Origin: Rachycentron canadum
Taxonomy: Eukaryota; Chordata; Actinopteri; Carangiformes; Rachycentridae
Assembly: GCA_038496675.1 (NCBI GenBank)
Contig: CM076655.1
Location: 23,296,118-23,360,117, forward strand
DNA: 64,000 nt
Reading direction: 5' to 3'
In this document: in pieces, positions 59,530 through 64,000 of the stretch
Position numbering within the stretch: position 1 is the first letter of the stretch
Layout of the letters: every line of letters begins with the position of its first letter
Made by a program: the position numbers and the translations under genes
Notes under the pieces: generated by a model
The model's input: only the letters and a program-made list of their open reading frames with translations
The model's database searches: none
What the model was told of the DNA's origin: nothing

Positions 59530-59880
59530 TGCAAAGTATTCAACCCCCTTTTCTTCTTGGTTGTTAAGTTGCAGCCTAATGCTAAAATTAAAAAAAAAAA
59601 AAAAAATCCTTACAATGCAAAAACAGCAACTGCAAAAAAAAGGAAAAACCAGTATGAAGTATTGAAGTGTGAAATATCACACAGATGGGAAGAATCGTAC
59701 CATTTCCTGATACAGTGATTGGACAGGATTCAGAAAGGCATACACCTGTCTATAAAGTTTCACAGCCTGTGCATACCTATCAGACCAGACTGCTGTGGTC
59801 TGAGGTTTTTTTTTTTTTATCCTATCCGCAGGCTACCACAGTTCCAGTAAACACAGCAGTCGGATCACAGAGACGTTAAT
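59530..59880 (+). mobile_element. left end of a Tc1-like transposon, decayed
   Basis: gcaaagtattcaacccccttt is a typical left terminal phrase. It is followed at about 59715 by gattggacaggattcagaaa and ggcatacacctgtctataa, the 5' non-coding part of a well-known fish Tc1 element (ATTGGACATGATTTGGAAAGGCACACACCTGTCTATATAAGG). The transposase frame that should follow is not recognisable, so only the left end remains. Confidence 0.7.
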
Positions 59881-61054
59881 AGAGTGACATACTTAGTGCC
59901 AAGGCATCAACCGAGTCTCTCAGCAAGTTAAATTAAAAGAACATTTTGAAGAGGACTGACATTTTGATCCTCCTGACAGGCTCTGACAAGTTCAAACTTG
60001 CATGTTTCAGCACGTTAATGCCACACAGGAAAAATGGCGTTTGTTACCTGAAACCCAGATCTCAAATGACATGATATGGCGAAGAGGGATGGGTACACAA
60101 CTGGTGTTACACAGGCCCCGTGGGTAATTTATCAAAGACCTTAGTATTGATGATTGCTCTCAGTGCTGGGGAAAAAATATTTGATTTCTTATTCTTTATT
60201 AAAAAGGTACACAACTCACACCCTGCTATTAGCGACAAATGTATAACACTTTTGGCAGTGCTTCCCCATAATAAACATAATGAATCACTTCATCGCTTGA
60301 TTAAACTCAACCTGGACTGCTAAATAGTTATTAAATAATTAAGACTTCAATGGAAAGCGTCTCTTTATGGAATCTGTAAAAAAAAAAAAAAATAAATAAA
60401 TAAATAAATTAAAAAAAACTACGATTCAACCGAACGATTAATTTAAAACTGGGCCTGAATTATGAATTTGAACAACAGCAAACTAGTGGATCAACATTTT
60501 CCTGATATTGTCCTGCATTGTTCTTGTGCATCTCAATAATGTAACTTGCAACCTGGCGTGTGTCCACAGCTTTAGACACACCACCTGCTGCTGTTTGATT
60601 TTTGTGTCACCTGCTGGCTTCAGACTTCAATGGGTACCTTTGATTTATTGGGCAACAATCCCATCACTAATCAGAGTCATGCCAGGTATTGCCTGATTAA
60701 GATCTTTCTTTTAAACTTACATTAAAAAAATAAACCACATCACTGCAAAACAGAATAATCCTTAAAGGGGCTAAATCACAGATAAATGTGTAAACTGCTT
60801 TAATCTGACGGCTGTAACCCAAACTGTGACAAAGGGAAGTAAACAATGGGAAAAAGGGAATCAGGACATCCTTTCACCACTTCACCACTTCAGCCTGACA
60901 GTCTGCTGACGAACCATCTTCGTTTGTCTTTTACCAGTTTCTGTGATTGGTGGGTTCTGTTTATCCAGACTGACCCGCTGTTGACAACTGTCATCTATCA
61001 ATCACACACCCGAGTCCTGAGAGCTATCTGTCAATCAGCCAGTGTCGAAGGATG

Positions 61055-61325
61055 AGAAGGGGAGAGAGGGAGGGAGAGAAATTCTGGATATTGAATCAAG
61101 AGAGAAGGAAAGACACATGTGAGAGGAGATAATCAATGAGAGGATGAAATAAAAAAACATCAGTGAAGGAGATAAAGGTGATGAAAAAAAGGAATGGATA
61201 GGTGAAACAAAGAAGGAGAGGGGGAGGATGAAGGAGATGGAAGAAAGTGATGAAAAATAGGATAGGAGGGAGTAAGAGTTGAAGGTGATAAGGGAGTGAG
61301 AAGAAAAATAAAAGGACAAGGGGAG
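61055..61325 (+). repeat. purine-rich tract
   Basis: About 270 nt with very few pyrimidines on the plus strand (GGGAGAGAGGGAGGGAGAG and GGAGGATGAAGGAGATGGA words) and no fixed unit. The serine/phenylalanine/leucine-rich minus-strand frames are its shadow. Confidence 0.75.
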
Positions 61326-61460
61326 CTGATTTCCACACGTATAGGGAATTTAAAGATAATCTGCATGTATTTGAATTATGGGAGGAAACTGGAGCAAATA
61401 TTCACAAAATAAAGAGTAAAACATTAATTTTTATTTTATTTTAGTACAATACATACACAG

Positions 61461-61468
<8 letters not shown>

Positions 61469-61492
<24 letters not shown>
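61469..61492. repeat. (AT)n microsatellite
   Basis: About 12 AT units after a short CA run. Confidence 0.95.
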
Positions 61493-61580
61493 TCTGTTGC
61501 AGCCCATAAACCACCTGGTACAGCAACCCCCTGCCCTGACATTGACTCACACCTCTGAGTCATTCAAGGGGAACCTTAAA

Positions 61581-61598
61581 GGGGGGGGGGGGGGGGGG
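61581..61598 (+). repeat. poly(G) run
   Basis: 18 consecutive G on the plus strand. Confidence 0.97.
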
Positions 61599-61636
61599 AG
61601 TGGTATTCTTATCGGGGGAAGGGAGCAGCATAGTGA

Positions 61637-61637
61637 A

Positions 61638-61686
<49 letters not shown>
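61637..61686. repeat. (AT)n-(CA)n compound microsatellite
   Basis: About 7 AT units lead into about 18 CA units. Confidence 0.96.
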
Positions 61687-61687
<1 letters not shown>

Positions 61688-64000
61688 CAAAAAGAATAAT
61701 ACTTTTGTCCACATATTTTACTGTGTGAGTCAATGCAGGGAGTTACTGTACCAGAATGTGTGACAGTTTATGATTATGGTGTTAATTCTTGTGACATAAA
61801 TAATTAGCAAAGTGAATATTTTCATCTTCAAAAAGTAAATCAAGTAAAAACTGCCTGTCTTCTACACACAATATTCCTGCCAATGTAAATCTCTGTACAT
61901 GTCACTACAGAGATACTGAAAGATTCATAATTTAAATTTTACATTGGAGTCTAATACAGAAATTCATTTGTCAAAAAACAATGTATACACAAGTCTAATT
62001 TGGCGTAAAAGAAATATGGAAACTGAGGCTGTACCTAACAACTATTTTTATGAATCATTTTGTCCATTAACTAATTTCTAAGTCCAACCCAACCCTACTG
62101 ATTTCACTATGAAAGGCCATAGAAACCAGAAGATTTCCACATTTAAGAACTTGAAACCAGAGAATTTTGAATGTTTTTGTGCATGTGATTCAGCAAGAAC
62201 ATGACTAAAAAAATGTCTCACATAGAGCTTACTACTACTACTACTACAGTACACAGTTACCTTATTGTAGTTGTACTAGAAAAAAAATATCACGTAAATA
62301 GTGAAACTGGATTCTGTATCACTGAAGACTCAGTACTGAAAGACTGACTGTCCCTATTAGCAGCGTGTCATGTGATTAAGTGCATATCAAAAAAATCTTG
62401 TAAAAACTTAGGGTGAGTGAATAAATATTCTGCAAACAAAATAAAAGTTCAGGTTTTCTGTGTTAAAACAAGTCAGTATTATCTGAGCTCCTCGCCAACA
62501 TGAATGTATAAACACACATTAAACCACCCACACAACCTCCTCCTCCATCTCTGGTGGTTCCTGTTAGAGCGGACGGTGATAAAAAAGTTAATGTGGTGAA
62601 TTATGTCGACAGTTTAAATGCAGATCACGACCCAACCTTCACTCCTAGACAGCTCCTGTCAAAGCGACTTAATGCAGAACCAGCTTGTTGTTTATCACCT
62701 GGAGCTGCAGGGACGGTTTCTCTCTCACATTCATCAAAAGCATTAATACAACATTATCTGTGTAAAATGAAATTATTCAGGTTAGCTTTAAAAAAAAAAA
62801 AAAAAAACAAAACAGTGAAGCCTGGCTGAGTGAGCACCATGTTCTTTGTAAGTGTGGTCCTTCTTAACACTGACCTTGTTACACACTTTCACACAAGGAC
62901 AGGTCGAGTGCAGCTACAGTCATTGTTGGTCACTGTGCTGCAGAAAAAACCACCGCAACAATATTTGTTACATGAGGAGAGACGGGGGGGAGACAAGGAC
63001 AAGGTTCCTGCATTGAAATATGTTATTAAGTTAATACTGTTACGAATATCACTATTGATAAACGTACTTGTAATTATTTTATTTAATATAAGAATATTTG
63101 GACAAATAGCAGCAAACTACTCAAAGCGCTCTTTCTAAAGGAAAGAAAATCGGCATTTGTGTCTGTAATATCGATATTGATAGATTACTGTATTTACCTG
63201 TATCTGATATTCCATCATTTGATAACATGCCAACCCAGATGAAATGACAAAATACACCGGTGGTCCAATTCCTCTCGAGCAAACCCAGGAGGCTTTTCCT
63301 GTCCATCACCAGGATGACTTTGTTTGTCAGTGCCTTCCAAAACTGTACGACTCATTAGTGAATAATAAATCACTTGTATGATGCGTGGTTATGGTTTGAT
63401 TAGGTTTAAGCACAAGAGCATGGCTGCTAAGTTTAGGGGATGTTTGTTGTCGAGGTTACAATTATAATCAAGTGGATAAATAACTACTTGTCGCCACTTA
63501 AACTGACCACTTAAAGTAAATTTATACTGGTCAAAAAACCCACAAAGACCCACTAACACTGGGCTTTTCTCAGCAATGTGAAAGGGTGCAATCAGCATTC
63601 ACTCTCACGTCAAATGATCCTGCAGTAGACGCGGGTATTTATCGGCTCCACCTTTGATCGGCAGCAATGTAAACACAACACCAGGGTAAGCACACTAATT
63701 TTCCACTAATTTCCTTTTTCTGTGCTGCGCTGACATTTTTCAAGGTAGAAACACTGTAAACACACTTGTCAACTGCCCAGTTAGGGGTTGTTAAACCAGA
63801 AACACTCAGGAAAGTTGTCAGAGCTACTGGGATGAAACACAACAGATCCATTTTAAATGTGCAGGGTGCCGCCCACTCTCTCTCCTTATGGTCTGTATGC
63901 GTACTCTTTGCAGTTGTCAATTTGCTGTCAGTCAATCACCTTTTCTTATAAAGGGTTTGCCTTCATTGAAGAAAAAAAAACAAAAAACCTTTAATGCTTA

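Larger units (their letters stand above)
53623..64000. other. non-coding right end of the window
   Basis: Apart from the repeats and transposon fragments listed, I see no coding exon, RNA gene or CpG island in this 10 kb. I looked for genes that flank FAT2 in mammals (SPARC, SLC36A family) and recognised none. Confidence 0.6.

Overview
The window is vertebrate nuclear DNA, almost certainly from a bony fish. It has one large intron-containing gene, about 37 kb with no recognisable protein-coding exon, very many (CA)n, (GA)n and (AT)n microsatellites, and decayed Tc1/mariner-type transposons of the kind common in teleosts. Two assembly gaps (runs of N) are present. There is no bacterial, phage or CRISPR signal.

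The gene lies on the minus strand and is the 5' part of a FAT-type giant cadherin, best matched to FAT2. I could place ten coding exons by reading across GT-AG splice sites. In transcription order they are 24136-27382 (ATG at 27370), 22308-22619, 14781-14839, 14180-14491, 12963-13170, 4392-4531, 3731-3793, 2693-2905, 1477-1687 and 1-235 (cut by the window edge). The phases chain without a break. The joined product is about 1662 residues: a signal peptide, cadherin repeats 1 to 14 and the start of repeat 15. The rest of the ectodomain, the LamG/EGF part, the membrane segment and the cytoplasmic tail lie beyond the left edge. Two exons (59 and 63 nt) are too small to stand out as open frames.

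Layout: 1-4531 holds five small exons with introns of 0.6-1.2 kb. 4532-12962 is an 8.4 kb intron. 12963-14839 is a cluster of three exons. 14840-22307 is a 7.5 kb intron. 22308-27382 has exon 2 and the very large first coding exon. From 27383 to 64000 I see no convincing coding exon. Because exon 1 starts with a splice acceptor 12 nt before the ATG, at least one non-coding 5' exon must lie in this right-hand part or beyond it.

I did not find a new biological system. The most interesting signal is the arrangement around exons 3 to 5. On the transcript, exon 3 is preceded by a long (UG)n tract in place of a normal polypyrimidine tract, and exon 5 is followed 28 nt after its donor by a (CA)n tract. 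The two tracts are complementary and bracket a 579-nt, frame-neutral block of three exons, a geometry that could favour block skipping or circular RNA. This is a hypothesis to test with RNA data. Family assignments and human comparisons rest on my memory of the protein families; no search was run.
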